A stretch of 64,000 nt of DNA from Azophilus sp965116165 (GTDB lineage Bacteria; Pseudomonadota; Gammaproteobacteria; Pseudomonadales; Azotimanducaceae), in NCBI GenBank assembly GCA_965116165.1, contig OZ220484.1:1240001-1304000 (forward strand), given 5' to 3'. Below the pieces are notes generated by a model, which was not told where the DNA came from, did not search any database, and saw only the letters and a list, made by a program, of their open reading frames with translations. This document shows positions 1 to 8,464 of the stretch, piece by piece (the stretch's first letter is position 1; each line of letters begins with the position of its first letter). The position numbers and the translations under genes were made by a program.

Positions 1-804
1 GACACCAACGCCACCCAACTGGCGCTTCACGCCTCGTACGATGCCCGGATCGACCCAGTAGAGTTTCGGCAGCTTGCGCTCGCGAACACGCAGCCTTGCC
101 TCATAGGCACGCAACCGGTAAGCCAACAGCGTATCCACGAGAATGTCCAGATAGCCCTGCACCGTGGTGCGAGCCACACCGGCATCGCGGGCAATGCCGG
201 ATACGTTGATCACCTGGCCATGGAACAGTGCGGCGATCGGCAGGAAGCGCACGAATCCGGGCAGATTCCTCACCAACGCCTCTGTCCGGATTTCCTCGCG
301 CAGATAGAGCTGCACATAGGCCTCCAGAACCTCGCGTTGCTCCGAGGCTTGCCAGACAAGTGGTATGGAGCCATAGCGCAATACCGCATTCAGGTTGAAA
401 TCGTTTGCCAATTCCGCTGCGGTAAACGGATACATCGTTTTCATCAGGGCCCGCCCCGCCAGCAGGTTGGTTCCCGTCGCCTTCAGTTTTCGGGCGCTCG
501 ATCCGAGCAGGGCGAAGCGAATGCCTCGCGACTCGATAAGCCGATGCACTTCATTCAGGAGCGAGGGTAGGCGCTGGACTTCATCCAGAACCACCCAGGC
601 ATGCGGCTCGACATGCCGAAGGAGCTGAGGAAAAAGCGAAGGGTCGGCGAGGAAATCCCGATACAGGCGCTCGTCGAGGAGGTCTATGTATTCGGCGCTT
701 CTCAGCGAGGCGCGGGCCCAGGTACTCTTGCCCACACCACGCACACCAAGAAGGAAAAAACTCCGGCTTGGCGGGGCAAGGATGCGCTCGTAGGTGCTGA
801 CCAC
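1..804 (-). CDS. AAA-family ATPase with DUF4143-type C-terminus (3' end beyond window)
   Basis: The frame stays open from the GTG at 804 to the window edge (268 codons). A Walker A motif GVRGVGKST lies at about residues 17-25, directly after the N-terminal YERIL..PSRSFFLLG that opens AAA_14/DUF4143 proteins. A Walker B-like WVVLDEVQRLP follows at about residue 65, and the later part (REEIRTEALVRNLPGFVRFL, then IARDAGVARTTVQGYLDIL) matches the helix-turn-helix-like DUF4143 region. No in-frame ATG exists upstream before a TGA, so a GTG start at 804 is chosen, with GTG 855 as a longer alternative. The family consists of soluble P-loop ATPases of unclear role, often mobile or seen near toxin-antitoxin genes. 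The missing C-terminus is a window effect, so intactness cannot be judged. Confidence 0.8.
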   Translation of the reverse strand, partial: MVSTYERILAPPSRSFFLLGVRGVGKSTWARASLRSAEYIDLLDERLYRDFLADPSLFPQLLRHVEPHAWVVLDEVQRLPSLLNEVHRLIESRGIRFALLGSSARKLKATGTNLLAGRALMKTMYPFTAAELANDFNLNAVLRYGSIPLVWQASEQREVLEAYVQLYLREEIRTEALVRNLPGFVRFLPIAALFHGQVINVSGIARDAGVARTTVQGYLDILVDTLLAYRLRAYEARLRVRERKLPKLYWVDPGIVRGVKRQLGGVGV

Positions 805-910
805 TATACCGTCGTTTTTCCATGAAAAATGACGACATAGTATACACAGGCCCACTCACTTCCCCATGATCGCAACGTGACTCTGAAATCCCGAATCCCC
901 GTCCGGTTAA

Positions 911-1009
911 GAAACCTCTGATTAATCCTGTAGTCGGGACATCCGGCTTAATAAAATCAATAGTTTACGAATAGCTAAATGCTGCTCTATCGAATTGTTC
1001 AGACCTTCC
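911..1009 (+). mobile_element. MITE family B, copy B1 (IS5-like ends, TSD TTAA)
   Basis: A 99-bp element runs from GAAACCTCTGATTAATC to an end whose reverse complement is GGAAGGTCTGAACAATTCG. It is flanked on both sides by TTAA (907-910 and 1010-1013). The same sequence recurs as B2, B3 and B5. The GGAAGGT.. terminus and YTAR-like 4-bp duplication resemble the IS5 family. There is no coding capacity, so it would need a transposase encoded elsewhere. Confidence 0.85.
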
Positions 1010-1064
1010 TTAACAAATTGACGCAGAACCATGGGGCATCGTGCTGAACATCATCCTTCTCTCT

Positions 1065-1143
1065 GGGAAATCAATCGATGGGTTGACAGAGACCGACCTG
1101 TGGTGGTTTAAGACCTGCCGGAGGGTCAACCACATAATTCCCC
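1065..1143 (+). mobile_element. MITE family A, degenerate copy A1
   Basis: Begins GGGAAATCAATCGATGGGTTGACAG and ends with GGGTCAACCACATAATTCCC, so the terminal inverted repeats of family A are recognisable. The interior is shortened to about 79 bp and no clear 8-bp duplication remains. It ends one base before the ATG at 1145, so it forms the immediate leader of the P450 gene. Confidence 0.6.
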
Positions 1144-1144
1144 G

Positions 1145-2653
1145 ATGGATGATTTGCCCATGAGCCAGACAGACAACGCTGCATCCGCCCGCGAACATTC
1201 ACAACCCACAAGCGGTGGCGCACGGCATCGGCCCACAAACCCGGGCGGAGCCGACGCAACCGGTGGACAAGCCGAGCCCGCCCGCCGCAAGACGGCGGCG
1301 GAGCCGCGGCGGGCCGATGCCGAGCGAAACATCACCGAGAACCGGGAGGAAGTTGCGGAGGCGATGCGCCGCAACACCAGGGAGTGGCGCAAAGCCTGGG
1401 ACATCGACCCCCATCAGTCGCCCTGGGACGTGCCGCTTGAGGAAATTGACCCGGCCCATCCGGAATTGTTCCGCGCCAACACCGTGCTGCCCTGGTTCGA
1501 GCGCCTGCGCGACGAATCGCCCGTGCACAGGTGCGCCAACAGTCAATTCGGCCCCTATTGGTCCATCACCCGCTACGACGATGTGAAATATGTCGATACG
1601 CATCACGACCTCTTTTCCTCGGCTATCGACAACGGCGGCATTCGCCTCGGTGGCCGGCCATTGGAAGGCCCGCCCGACCCCATGTTCCACCTACCCATGT
1701 TCATCATGGCCGATCCGCCCGTGCACGAGCGGCAGCGCATGGCGGTCGCACCCTTGTTCGCGCCTTCCAAGCTCGGCCGACTCGCGGACCTGATTCGCAC
1801 CCGGGCGCGCAGTATCCTCGATGAACTGCCCACGGATGAAACCTTCAACTGGGTGCGGCGTGTTTCCGTGGAGTTGACCGGCCAGATGTTGGCAACACTG
1901 TTCGATGTGCCCCAGGAGGACCGGCATCGGCTCATACACTGGTCCGACACCGTCGAACGCATCGCCGACCCGGACTACTTCGAGACGCCGGAGGATGGGT
2001 TCAAGGAGCTCTGGACCTGCTTTGAGTATTTCAACGCCCTCTGGCGGGAGCGCGCCGCCACGGCGAATCAGGGCGAGGATCTCATCTCGTTTCTCGCACG
2101 GGGCGAGGCCACTCGCAACATGCCGCCGTCCGAATTCCTCGGCAACATTCTGCTGCTGATCGTCGGCGGCAACGACACCACGCGCAATTCCATCTCGGCC
2201 GGCGTGTTGGCTCTCAACCAATTTCCCGAGGAATTCGCAAAGCTCAAGGCCAACCCCGGCCTTATTCCCAACATGGTGCCCGAGATCATCCGCTGGCAAT
2301 CGCCCGTTGCCCATATGTGCCGAACCGCACTGGCGGACACGGAGATTCGCGGCCAGAAAATTCGTAAGTGGGACAAGCTGTGCATCTGGTACCTCTCCGG
2401 CAATCGGGACGAGGAACGCATACCCGACCCCAACCGTTTCTGGGTTGATCGCCCGAACGTGCGTCAACACCTCGCTTTCGGTTTCGGCATCCACCGTTGT
2501 CTGGGCAACCGGCTGGCGGAAATGCAGCTCGGCATCATTTGGGAGGAGATATTGAATCGGTTCCGAGATGTGCGGGTTGTCGGCGAGCCGAAGTATCTTT
2601 ATTCGAATTTCATCCGCGGCATCACCGATTTGCCGGTCCAGGTGCGGGAATGA
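1145..2653 (+). CDS. Cytochrome P450, CYP153-like (terminal alkane hydroxylase type)
   Basis: A 502-residue soluble P450. The I-helix GGNDTT lies at about residues 341-346, the K-helix ExxR at 380-383 (EIIR), and the haem loop FGFGIHRC puts the thiolate cysteine at about residue 452. The run VRQHLAFGFGIHRCLGN and the LPMFI.xDPP segment match CYP153, a family of medium-chain alkane and fatty-acid omega-hydroxylases. CYP153 enzymes need a ferredoxin and ferredoxin reductase, and neither is encoded nearby. Family homology begins near residue 100 (HPELFRANT). The first about 90 residues are an Ala/Pro/Arg-rich extension, so a start later than 1145 (for example the ATG at 1160) is possible; neither start has a good ribosome-binding site. 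MITE A1 ends directly upstream. Subfamily and substrate are inference. Confidence 0.88.
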   Translation: MDDLPMSQTDNAASAREHSQPTSGGARHRPTNPGGADATGGQAEPARRKTAAEPRRADAERNITENREEVAEAMRRNTREWRKAWDIDPHQSPWDVPLEEIDPAHPELFRANTVLPWFERLRDESPVHRCANSQFGPYWSITRYDDVKYVDTHHDLFSSAIDNGGIRLGGRPLEGPPDPMFHLPMFIMADPPVHERQRMAVAPLFAPSKLGRLADLIRTRARSILDELPTDETFNWVRRVSVELTGQMLATLFDVPQEDRHRLIHWSDTVERIADPDYFETPEDGFKELWTCFEYFNALWRERAATANQGEDLISFLARGEATRNMPPSEFLGNILLLIVGGNDTTRNSISAGVLALNQFPEEFAKLKANPGLIPNMVPEIIRWQSPVAHMCRTALADTEIRGQKIRKWDKLCIWYLSGNRDEERIPDPNRFWVDRPNVRQHLAFGFGIHRCLGNRLAEMQLGIIWEEILNRFRDVRVVGEPKYLYSNFIRGITDLPVQVRE

Positions 2654-2779
2654 GTTTGGAATTTCCCGGTGGTGGACGATAAGGGTGGCGGCCACTTCGT
2701 GCAGGAAAACGCCCCGGAGCAGGTTTCGCGGATCATCATCCAAAAACGCCGATCAACATGTCGATTACTGTTCGGCTAA
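2654..2779 (+). pseudogene. Possible C-terminal scrap of an alpha/beta hydrolase
   Basis: Directly after the P450 stop codon and in the same frame, 41 sense codons run to TAA at 2777-2779. They contain GGGHFVQENAPEQVSRIII, which resembles the C-terminal end of alpha/beta hydrolases such as haloalkane dehalogenases, including the catalytic His in GHFVQE. No start codon with a ribosome-binding site and no N-terminal domain is present, so if real this is a remnant. The match rests on a short motif recognised by eye. The rest of the gap to the next gene holds nothing clear. Confidence 0.4.
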
Positions 2780-2917
2780 ATCCAGAGGGTCAAACTGATA
2801 GACCGCCGATGCTCACGCATCGTTAACGGGAATAGAGTCGCCCCTGAACATCAACACTTCCGTTTAATGGCACCCTGCCTTTATCCTGTCCGAGGGCAAA
2901 TAGAGCGGATAGAACAT

Positions 2918-4375
2918 ATGAGGGTCTGGAGCGGAGTGTCGGCAGTCGTCCTATCGGGCGTCGCGGCGACATTTGTGCGTGGGCACCGGAGCCCGGTCGG
3001 TGGAGTAGGTCAAGAACCTGGCAACCCGCGCCCGACGGCTTGGAAGGCAGCCGTCGCCGTGTTCGCCCTTGGCGCAGCCGCGGCCGGTGCGCGCGAACCC
3101 TATGAATCGACTTACGAACCGCTCGAGGCACTGGATTTCCTGATCGCTTCGGCTTCCGTGTTCACCGGCACGGGGGAATTGCTCAAGGGCGTGGATGTGC
3201 GGGTGCGAGCCGGACGCGTGGACGCGGTCGGCGTGGATCTGCCCCGGAGCGGCGTCGAGGTGGTAGATGGCGCGGGCCGCTGGTTGACGCCCGGCATCAT
3301 CGATGTGCATTCCCATCTCGGTGCCTTCCCGTCGCCCGCGGTCGATTCCACCCGCGACGGCAATGAGGCGACCTCGCCGAATACCGCCCAGGTTTGGGTG
3401 GAGCATTCCGTCTGGCCACAGGATCCGCAGTTCGGCCTGGCGCTGGCGGGCGGCGTCACCACACTGCACATCTTGCCGGGCAGCGCCAACCTGTTCGGCG
3501 GCCGCGGGGTTACATTGAAAAACGTGCCTTCCCGCACGGTACAGGGCATGAAATTCCCCAATGCGCCCCAAAGTTTGAAGATGGCCTGCGGGGAGAATCC
3601 AAAGCGTGTGTACGGAGAGAGGCAAGCAGCGCCGTCGACACGCATGGGCAATGTCGCCGGCTATCGCGCCGCCTGGGCGCGGGCCGCCGCCTATCGGGAA
3701 AAACTCGGCGCTTATGAAACCGGCGACGCGGACGCTCCACCGGAACGGGATCTCATGCTCGATACCCTGGTCGGTGTGCTCGAAGGGGAGATCCTCGTGC
3801 AAAATCACTGTTACCGCGCCGACGAGATGGCAACGATGATGGATGTGGCGCGGGAGTTCGGTTATCGCATCACGGCCTTTCATCACGCGGTGGAGTCCTA
3901 CAAGATTGCCGACCTGCTGGCGGAGGCCGACATCTGCTCGGCCATGTGGTCGGACTGGTGGGGGTTCAAGCTGGAGGCTTTCGACGCCATTCCCCAGAAT
4001 GTCGCCCTTGTCGACGCCGCCGGCGCCTGTGCGATCGTGCACTCGGATTCGCCGGAGTTGATTCAACGCATGAACCAGGAGGCGGCCAAGGCCCTGGCGG
4101 CGGCTCGGCGCATGGGCATGGATCTGAGCGAGGCGCGGGCGATGCGATGGATCACGCTGAATGCCGCCCAGGCGTTGGGAATCGACGGCGAAACGGGCAG
4201 TATCGAAGTGGGCAAGGCGGCGGATCTGGTGTTGTGGAACCGCAATCCGTTCAGCGTTTATGCGTTGGCGGATCTGGTGTGGATTGACGGTTACGCGTAC
4301 TACGACAGGACAGCCTCGAAAATGCCGGTGCGGGATTTCGATCTCGAACAGACGGTTCGGGGGATGGCGCCATGA
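2918..4375 (+). CDS. Exported amidohydrolase (COG1228-type metal-dependent hydrolase)
   Basis: A 485-residue protein of the amidohydrolase superfamily. After a beta-sandwich start (ASVFTGTGELLKGVDVRVRAGRVDAVG) comes PGIIDVHSHLG, the HxH metal-binding motif opening the TIM barrel. Later HHAVES and HSDSPELIQRMNQEA supply further conserved His/Asp positions, and the C-terminus has NAAQALGIDGETGSIEVGKAADLVLWN, the closing sandwich typical of this family. The ATG at 2918 gives an N-terminus with two hydrophobic stretches separated by a polar insert; the second (KAAVAVFALGAAAAGA) looks like a signal peptide core, so export to the periplasm is likely. A longer start at 2867 is possible. The stop overlaps the next gene in ATGA, implying coupled translation of a two-protein unit. 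Substrate unknown. Confidence 0.85.
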   Translation: MRVWSGVSAVVLSGVAATFVRGHRSPVGGVGQEPGNPRPTAWKAAVAVFALGAAAAGAREPYESTYEPLEALDFLIASASVFTGTGELLKGVDVRVRAGRVDAVGVDLPRSGVEVVDGAGRWLTPGIIDVHSHLGAFPSPAVDSTRDGNEATSPNTAQVWVEHSVWPQDPQFGLALAGGVTTLHILPGSANLFGGRGVTLKNVPSRTVQGMKFPNAPQSLKMACGENPKRVYGERQAAPSTRMGNVAGYRAAWARAAAYREKLGAYETGDADAPPERDLMLDTLVGVLEGEILVQNHCYRADEMATMMDVAREFGYRITAFHHAVESYKIADLLAEADICSAMWSDWWGFKLEAFDAIPQNVALVDAAGACAIVHSDSPELIQRMNQEAAKALAAARRMGMDLSEARAMRWITLNAAQALGIDGETGSIEVGKAADLVLWNRNPFSVYALADLVWIDGYAYYDRTASKMPVRDFDLEQTVRGMAP

Positions 4376-5721
4376 AGGTTGCGGGAATGCGCCCGAGCGG
4401 CTGGCTGGGCGCGCTGGTCGGGGGCAGGGATGGCGTCAACAATGTGTCCACCAATCCGGTGCACCCGAGCGGTTGGCTGGGCGTGCTGGTCGGGGGCATT
4501 TGGATAGCCGGCGCATTCGCCGACATTGCCATCGTCGGCGGTCGCGTTTACACGATGGAGTCGCCGGAACCGCTGCGCGACGCCACGGTGTTGATCTCCG
4601 ATGGACGCATAGAGGCGGTGGGAGCCGACATCGAGGCACCGTTTGCATACCGGCAGATTGATGCCGCCGGCAAGGTTGTGACACCCGGGCTGATCGAGTC
4701 GTACAGCCAGCTTGGTCTCGTTGATATCTGGGCGGAGGAGACGACGGTGGATAGCCGGGCGGAGGAATATGTTGTGGGGCCTTCGCTGGATGTCAGTCTT
4801 GCCGTCAATCCCGCCTCGACGCTTTTTGCGGTTAATCGGATGGGCGGTGTTACGCGTGCGGTGGTGGCGCCGGTGCCGGGTGCCGACCCGCTCGCCGGGC
4901 TTGGGGCAACGATTCGGCTTGGTACTGGCGATGTGCTGGTGGAGTCGCGGGCGGCCCTGTTCGGCGACATCACGCCCGCCGCCGCCGCCGATTTTACCGG
5001 CGGCAGCCGCGCCCTGTTGCTGGGGAGGCTGCGCGACGCCTTCGAAGAGGCGGCGCGAATCAGTCCCAATCGCTATCGGGCACAAGGCAATGACTACAGC
5101 CGTCAGGATATGACCGCGCTAAAGCAGTACCTGAAAAGCGGCAGACCCCTCGTGCTGCGTGTCAATCGCGCTGTGGATATTTTACGCTGCGTCGCTTTGG
5201 CGGAATCCCATCGGTTGCGCCTGATTGTGTTGGGTGGTGCGGAGGCGTGGAAGGTTCGGGAAGAGCTGGCGGCGGCCGGGGTTGCGGTCATCGTGCACGC
5301 CAACGCCAATTTGCCGGTTGGTTTTGACAGGCTGGCCGCGCGCTTGGACAACGCCGCGCTGCTCCGTGAGGCGGGCGTGGATGTGCTCTATACAGGCTCC
5401 GAAACCCACAACTCACGCAATCTGCGTCAGCTTGCGGGCAATGCGGTGGCGCATGGCGTGCCCTGGTACGACGCGCTCGACGCCCTGACCCGCAAGGCGG
5501 CAGCGACATGGAACATGCCCGATGCCGGCATGCTGCTGCCGGGTATGGCCGGCGATGTGGTGGTGTGGAGCGGAGACCCCCTGGAAGTCACAAGCTGGCC
5601 CGAGCAGGTGGTCATTGACGGAGAGCCGATGCAAATGCGCTCTCGGCAGACACGCTTGTACCGGCGGTATTCGGACCCGAGGCCCCCATACGGAATCGAG
5701 AGGGTGTTGCGGTCGGACTAG
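4372..5721 (+). CDS. Amidohydrolase-like protein with degenerate metal site, partner of the upstream gene
   Basis: A 449-residue protein with the amidohydrolase frame: ADIAIVGGRVYTMESPEPL.DATVLISDGRIEAVG, then VTPGLIESYSQLGL where active members have HxH, and a C-terminal LPGMAGDVVVWSGDPLE sandwich. The two metal-binding histidines are replaced (Y-S-Q in SYSQLGL), so this copy is probably inactive or a structural or substrate-binding partner of the coupled upstream enzyme. Such active/degenerate tandem pairs are known in this superfamily. The N-terminus has two near copies of PSGWLGxLVGG 24 residues apart, preceding a hydrophobic GIWIAGAFA segment that may be the signal peptide. The start ATG overlaps the previous stop by 4 bp. 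Confidence 0.8.
   Translation: MKVAGMRPSGWLGALVGGRDGVNNVSTNPVHPSGWLGVLVGGIWIAGAFADIAIVGGRVYTMESPEPLRDATVLISDGRIEAVGADIEAPFAYRQIDAAGKVVTPGLIESYSQLGLVDIWAEETTVDSRAEEYVVGPSLDVSLAVNPASTLFAVNRMGGVTRAVVAPVPGADPLAGLGATIRLGTGDVLVESRAALFGDITPAAAADFTGGSRALLLGRLRDAFEEAARISPNRYRAQGNDYSRQDMTALKQYLKSGRPLVLRVNRAVDILRCVALAESHRLRLIVLGGAEAWKVREELAAAGVAVIVHANANLPVGFDRLAARLDNAALLREAGVDVLYTGSETHNSRNLRQLAGNAVAHGVPWYDALDALTRKAAATWNMPDAGMLLPGMAGDVVVWSGDPLEVTSWPEQVVIDGEPMQMRSRQTRLYRRYSDPRPPYGIERVLRSD
4390..4497 (+). repeat. 72-bp-spaced direct repeat in the signal-peptide region
   Basis: A 36-bp unit (starting CGCCCGAGCGGCTGGCTGG) at 4390-4425 recurs with four mismatches at 4462-4497 and encodes PSGWLGALVGG / PSGWLGVLVGG. 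The 72-bp spacing keeps frame. It looks like a recent internal duplication or in-frame repeat insertion. Confidence 0.8.
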
Positions 5722-5754
5722 CGGCCTAGGAAAGAAACAACCAAAGGAGCATTG

Positions 5755-6699
5755 GTGCAACGCATCGAAAAAACGACCGGTTCGGTCCCGGCCATCCGGG
5801 AAAGCCTGGAGTCGCACCGCTACATCTGCAGTGACCAAATCGCCACCGCCGTCTACCTCGCCTACCACCTGCACAAGCCCGTACTCATCGAGGGGCCGCC
5901 CGGCGTTGGCAAGACCGAACTCGCCAAAACCTCCGCCGAGATGCTCGACCTGCCGCTGATCCGGCTGCAATGCTATGAGGGGCTCGACGAAGCCAAGGCC
6001 ATCTATGAGTGGAAGTACGGCAAGCAACTGCTCTACACCCAGGTTCTGAAGGAGACCCTTGACGAGGTATTGCAGGGTGCCAAGGGTTTTGCCGAATCGG
6101 TGAGCCGACTGCATGAATTCGGCGACATCTTTTTCTCGGAGGAATTCATGGAGCCCCGCCCGCTTTTGAAAGCGCTGCGCGAGGAGGCCGGCTGCGTTTT
6201 GCTTATCGACGAGGTGGATAAATCGGACCACGAGTTCGAGTCGCTGCTGCTGGAAATTCTCTCCGATTATCAGGTTTCGATCCCGGAGGTCGGCACCGTG
6301 AAGGCCATTCGGGAGCCGCCGATGGTGTTCCTCACCAGCAACAATACCCGCGAGATTTCCGATGCCCTGAAGCGCCGCTGTCTGCATCTTTATATCCCGT
6401 TCCCGGATATCGACCTTGAGCAGCGCATCATCAATGCCCGGGTGCCGGACATACCGCCGGAGCTGCGCCGGCAACTCGTCTCCTTCATCCACGAATTGCG
6501 CGATCTCGACCTCAAAAAATCGCCCGCCATCTCCGAGACCATCGACTGGGCGCGTACCCTGCTGCTGCTGCACGCCGAGCGCCTCGACCCGCAAATGGTG
6601 CGGGATACGCTGAATGTCATTCTCAAGTTTCAGGAAGATATCGAGAATGTGGATGCCGAGGTGGCGGCCATTACGAGCAAGGTTGTTGCTGCGCGGTAG
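5755..6699 (+). CDS. MoxR-family AAA+ ATPase
   Basis: A 314-residue AAA+ protein. Walker A GPPGVGKTEL is at about residues 46-55, Walker B with LLIDEVDKS at about 150, and a sensor-1 region FLTSNNTREIS at about 196. MoxR ATPases act as chaperones that insert metal cofactors or remodel partner complexes, nearly always with a VWA-domain partner, and the next gene encodes one. The start GTG 5755 is preferred because AGGAG lies 5 bases upstream; TTG 5752 would be too close. The closest relatives by motif are the CoxD-like ATPases of the MoxR group. The client is unknown because no hydrogenase, CO dehydrogenase or similar target lies in the window. Confidence 0.88.
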   Translation: MQRIEKTTGSVPAIRESLESHRYICSDQIATAVYLAYHLHKPVLIEGPPGVGKTELAKTSAEMLDLPLIRLQCYEGLDEAKAIYEWKYGKQLLYTQVLKETLDEVLQGAKGFAESVSRLHEFGDIFFSEEFMEPRPLLKALREEAGCVLLIDEVDKSDHEFESLLLEILSDYQVSIPEVGTVKAIREPPMVFLTSNNTREISDALKRRCLHLYIPFPDIDLEQRIINARVPDIPPELRRQLVSFIHELRDLDLKKSPAISETIDWARTLLLLHAERLDPQMVRDTLNVILKFQEDIENVDAEVAAITSKVVAAR

Positions 6700-6742
6700 G
6701 GCGAACGCGACGGATGCAAAGGGCTTGTAATGTATCGCCAGA

Positions 6743-6797
6743 GAAGGCCTGAACAAGGCGATGGCGCGACATTGAGCGACTCGTAAGCTGATGTTCC
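6743..6797 (+). mobile_element. Degenerate MITE family B remnant (B6)
   Basis: GAAGGCCTGAACAAGGCGAT and ACTCGTAAGCTGATGTTCCC recall the GGAAGGTCTGAACAA end and CTCGTAAGC core of family B, with internal loss. It fills most of the gap between the MoxR and VWA genes. The ATG at 6791 that could lengthen the VWA protein lies in it. Confidence 0.5.
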
Positions 6798-6856
6798 CTA
6801 GCGGGTATTGCCACTCACCGAAAAGTACGCCATACAAATATCCGAGGTCAATCCGA

Positions 6857-8365
6857 GTGGACCATACCCTCGCAAACTTTATCGGCGCACTCCGCAATGC
6901 CGATGTTCGCATCTCCACCGCGGAAACCCTCGATGCGTTCAACACCGTGGAATTGGTGGGCTATGCCGACCGCGAACTGTTGAAGCGTTCGCTGTCCCTG
7001 ACGCTGCCGAAAACGATTGACGAGAAGGAAACGTTCGACGCCTGCTTCGACCGCTTCTTTTCCTTCGACAACATCCGGGGCGCCCGCTCCACCGACAATG
7101 GCGACATGGCGGAAGATTCCGGCGAACAATCCGGGAGCGGGGGCACAGCGGGCGATGGAACGGGCGGTGGCGCGGCGGAAGCGGGCGAGCGCCGGGAAGG
7201 CGGCTCTCCGCCGGGCAGGAAACCGAAGCGCCCCCGGGGCGCAAACCATCCAGACCATGACGAAGCGGAACAAGACCTCGGCCCCGGCGAGATGGCCGAG
7301 TCCCATTCCACCCTCGGCAAGCTACTCATGCTCGACTCCAAGGTGGAACTTTCCATGTCCGTCGCCGCCGCCGGCGAGGCGGTCAATGTGCGCGAAATCC
7401 AAGTGTTCACCCAGAAGGGCCTCTACACCCACCGCATCATGGACGCAATGGGCCTGTCCGAGCTCAACGGCGAAATCGGGGCGCTGCGCGACAGCCGCCT
7501 CGTCGCCGAGCGGCGGCTTGGCCAAGAGCTGCGCAAACGCCGCGACTGGCTGCGCGAACAGGTGCGCGACTATGTCGAACGACAGTTTTTGCTACATGCC
7601 GACGCCACCGGCCGTCGCCTGCGCGAGGAGTTGCTGCGCAAGGTGAAGCTATCCAATGTCGAGCACCGCAGCTTCCGTCTGATCCAGGAGATCGTCCACA
7701 AGATGGCGAAACGACTGGCCACCCTGTACGCCCGCCGCAAAAAGGTGTTCAAGAAAGGTCAATTGAACGTACCCCGCACCTTGCGCCACAACCTCTCCTA
7801 CGACGGCGCCATCTTCGACCTCAGGTGGAAATCGGTGCGGATCGATCGTCCCAGGGTGTACGCCATCTGCGACGTATCCGGCTCGGTGGCCAACTACGCC
7901 CGCTTCATGCTGATGTTCCTCTACAGCCTCGAAGCGGTGATGCCCAGGGTGCGCTCCTTCGCCTTCTCCTCGGATCTCGCCGAGGTGACAGAACTCTTCG
8001 AGCGCAACAACATTGAGGACGCCATCGCCAAGACACTGCGCGACTACAGCGGGGGGTCCACGGACTACGGCCAAGCCTTCCAGGACTTCAAGCGCCTGTG
8101 CATGGACGACATCGACAACCGCACCACCATCATCATCCTCGGCGACAGCCGCAACAACTACGGCGAACCCCGCGCCGAGATCCTCAGGGAACTCCACGAC
8201 CGCGCCAAGCGGATAATCTGGTTGAACCCGGAAAGCCGCAATTCCTGGAATGTCGGCGACGCCGAGATGCGCCGCTACAGTGCCTATTGCCATCAAGTGG
8301 AGGAATGCAACTCGCTAATGCACCTTGAGCGAGTGGTCGGCAATCTGTTGAAGACAGTCACCTGA
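6857..8365 (+). CDS. VWA-domain protein (CoxE-like) paired with the MoxR ATPase
   Basis: A 502-residue protein. The N-terminal part (NFIGALRNADVRISTAETLDAF) matches CoxE-like VWA proteins. A Gly/Ser/charged low-complexity linker lies at about residues 90-140, then a helical region. A C-terminal VWA domain has the MIDAS motif DVSGS at about 338-342, a downstream GGSTDYG threonine loop and IIILGDSRNNYG. VWA/MoxR pairs form metal-chelatase-like or maturation complexes in which the AAA+ ring works on clients held by the VWA protein. GTG 6857 has GAGGT 8 bases upstream and is preferred over the ATG at 6791, which lies in repeat remnant B6. Convergent with the binding-protein gene downstream. Confidence 0.85.
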   Translation: MDHTLANFIGALRNADVRISTAETLDAFNTVELVGYADRELLKRSLSLTLPKTIDEKETFDACFDRFFSFDNIRGARSTDNGDMAEDSGEQSGSGGTAGDGTGGGAAEAGERREGGSPPGRKPKRPRGANHPDHDEAEQDLGPGEMAESHSTLGKLLMLDSKVELSMSVAAAGEAVNVREIQVFTQKGLYTHRIMDAMGLSELNGEIGALRDSRLVAERRLGQELRKRRDWLREQVRDYVERQFLLHADATGRRLREELLRKVKLSNVEHRSFRLIQEIVHKMAKRLATLYARRKKVFKKGQLNVPRTLRHNLSYDGAIFDLRWKSVRIDRPRVYAICDVSGSVANYARFMLMFLYSLEAVMPRVRSFAFSSDLAEVTELFERNNIEDAIAKTLRDYSGGSTDYGQAFQDFKRLCMDDIDNRTTIIILGDSRNNYGEPRAEILRELHDRAKRIIWLNPESRNSWNVGDAEMRRYSAYCHQVEECNSLMHLERVVGNLLKTVT

Positions 8366-8434
8366 CAAGCGCCGCCGGACCCCAACCCGCCGGGCAAACC
8401 CGCCAAGCCGCACCGTACCTCGCAACAGACAGGG

Positions 8435-8463
8435 TTAGTGCTCCATCCAACTGATCATGCCGC
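8435..8463. repeat. REP-like element, family D, copy D1
   Basis: TTAGTGCTCCATCCAACTGAT followed by CATGCCGC lies in the gap between two convergent genes, one base from the end of the binding-protein gene. The same word occurs as a head-to-head palindrome at D2 and at the panC stop (D3). It may serve as a transcript end or REP-like site. Confidence 0.55.
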
Positions 8464-8464
8464 G

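Noticed and set aside
860..1144. tRNA-like structure in the intergenic repeats
   Set aside because: The hairpin-like sequences are the inverted ends of MITEs; no cloverleaf or T-loop consensus was found.
5413..6945. A 510-codon minus-strand frame opposite the MoxR gene
   Set aside because: Shadow of the amidohydrolase and MoxR genes on the plus strand.
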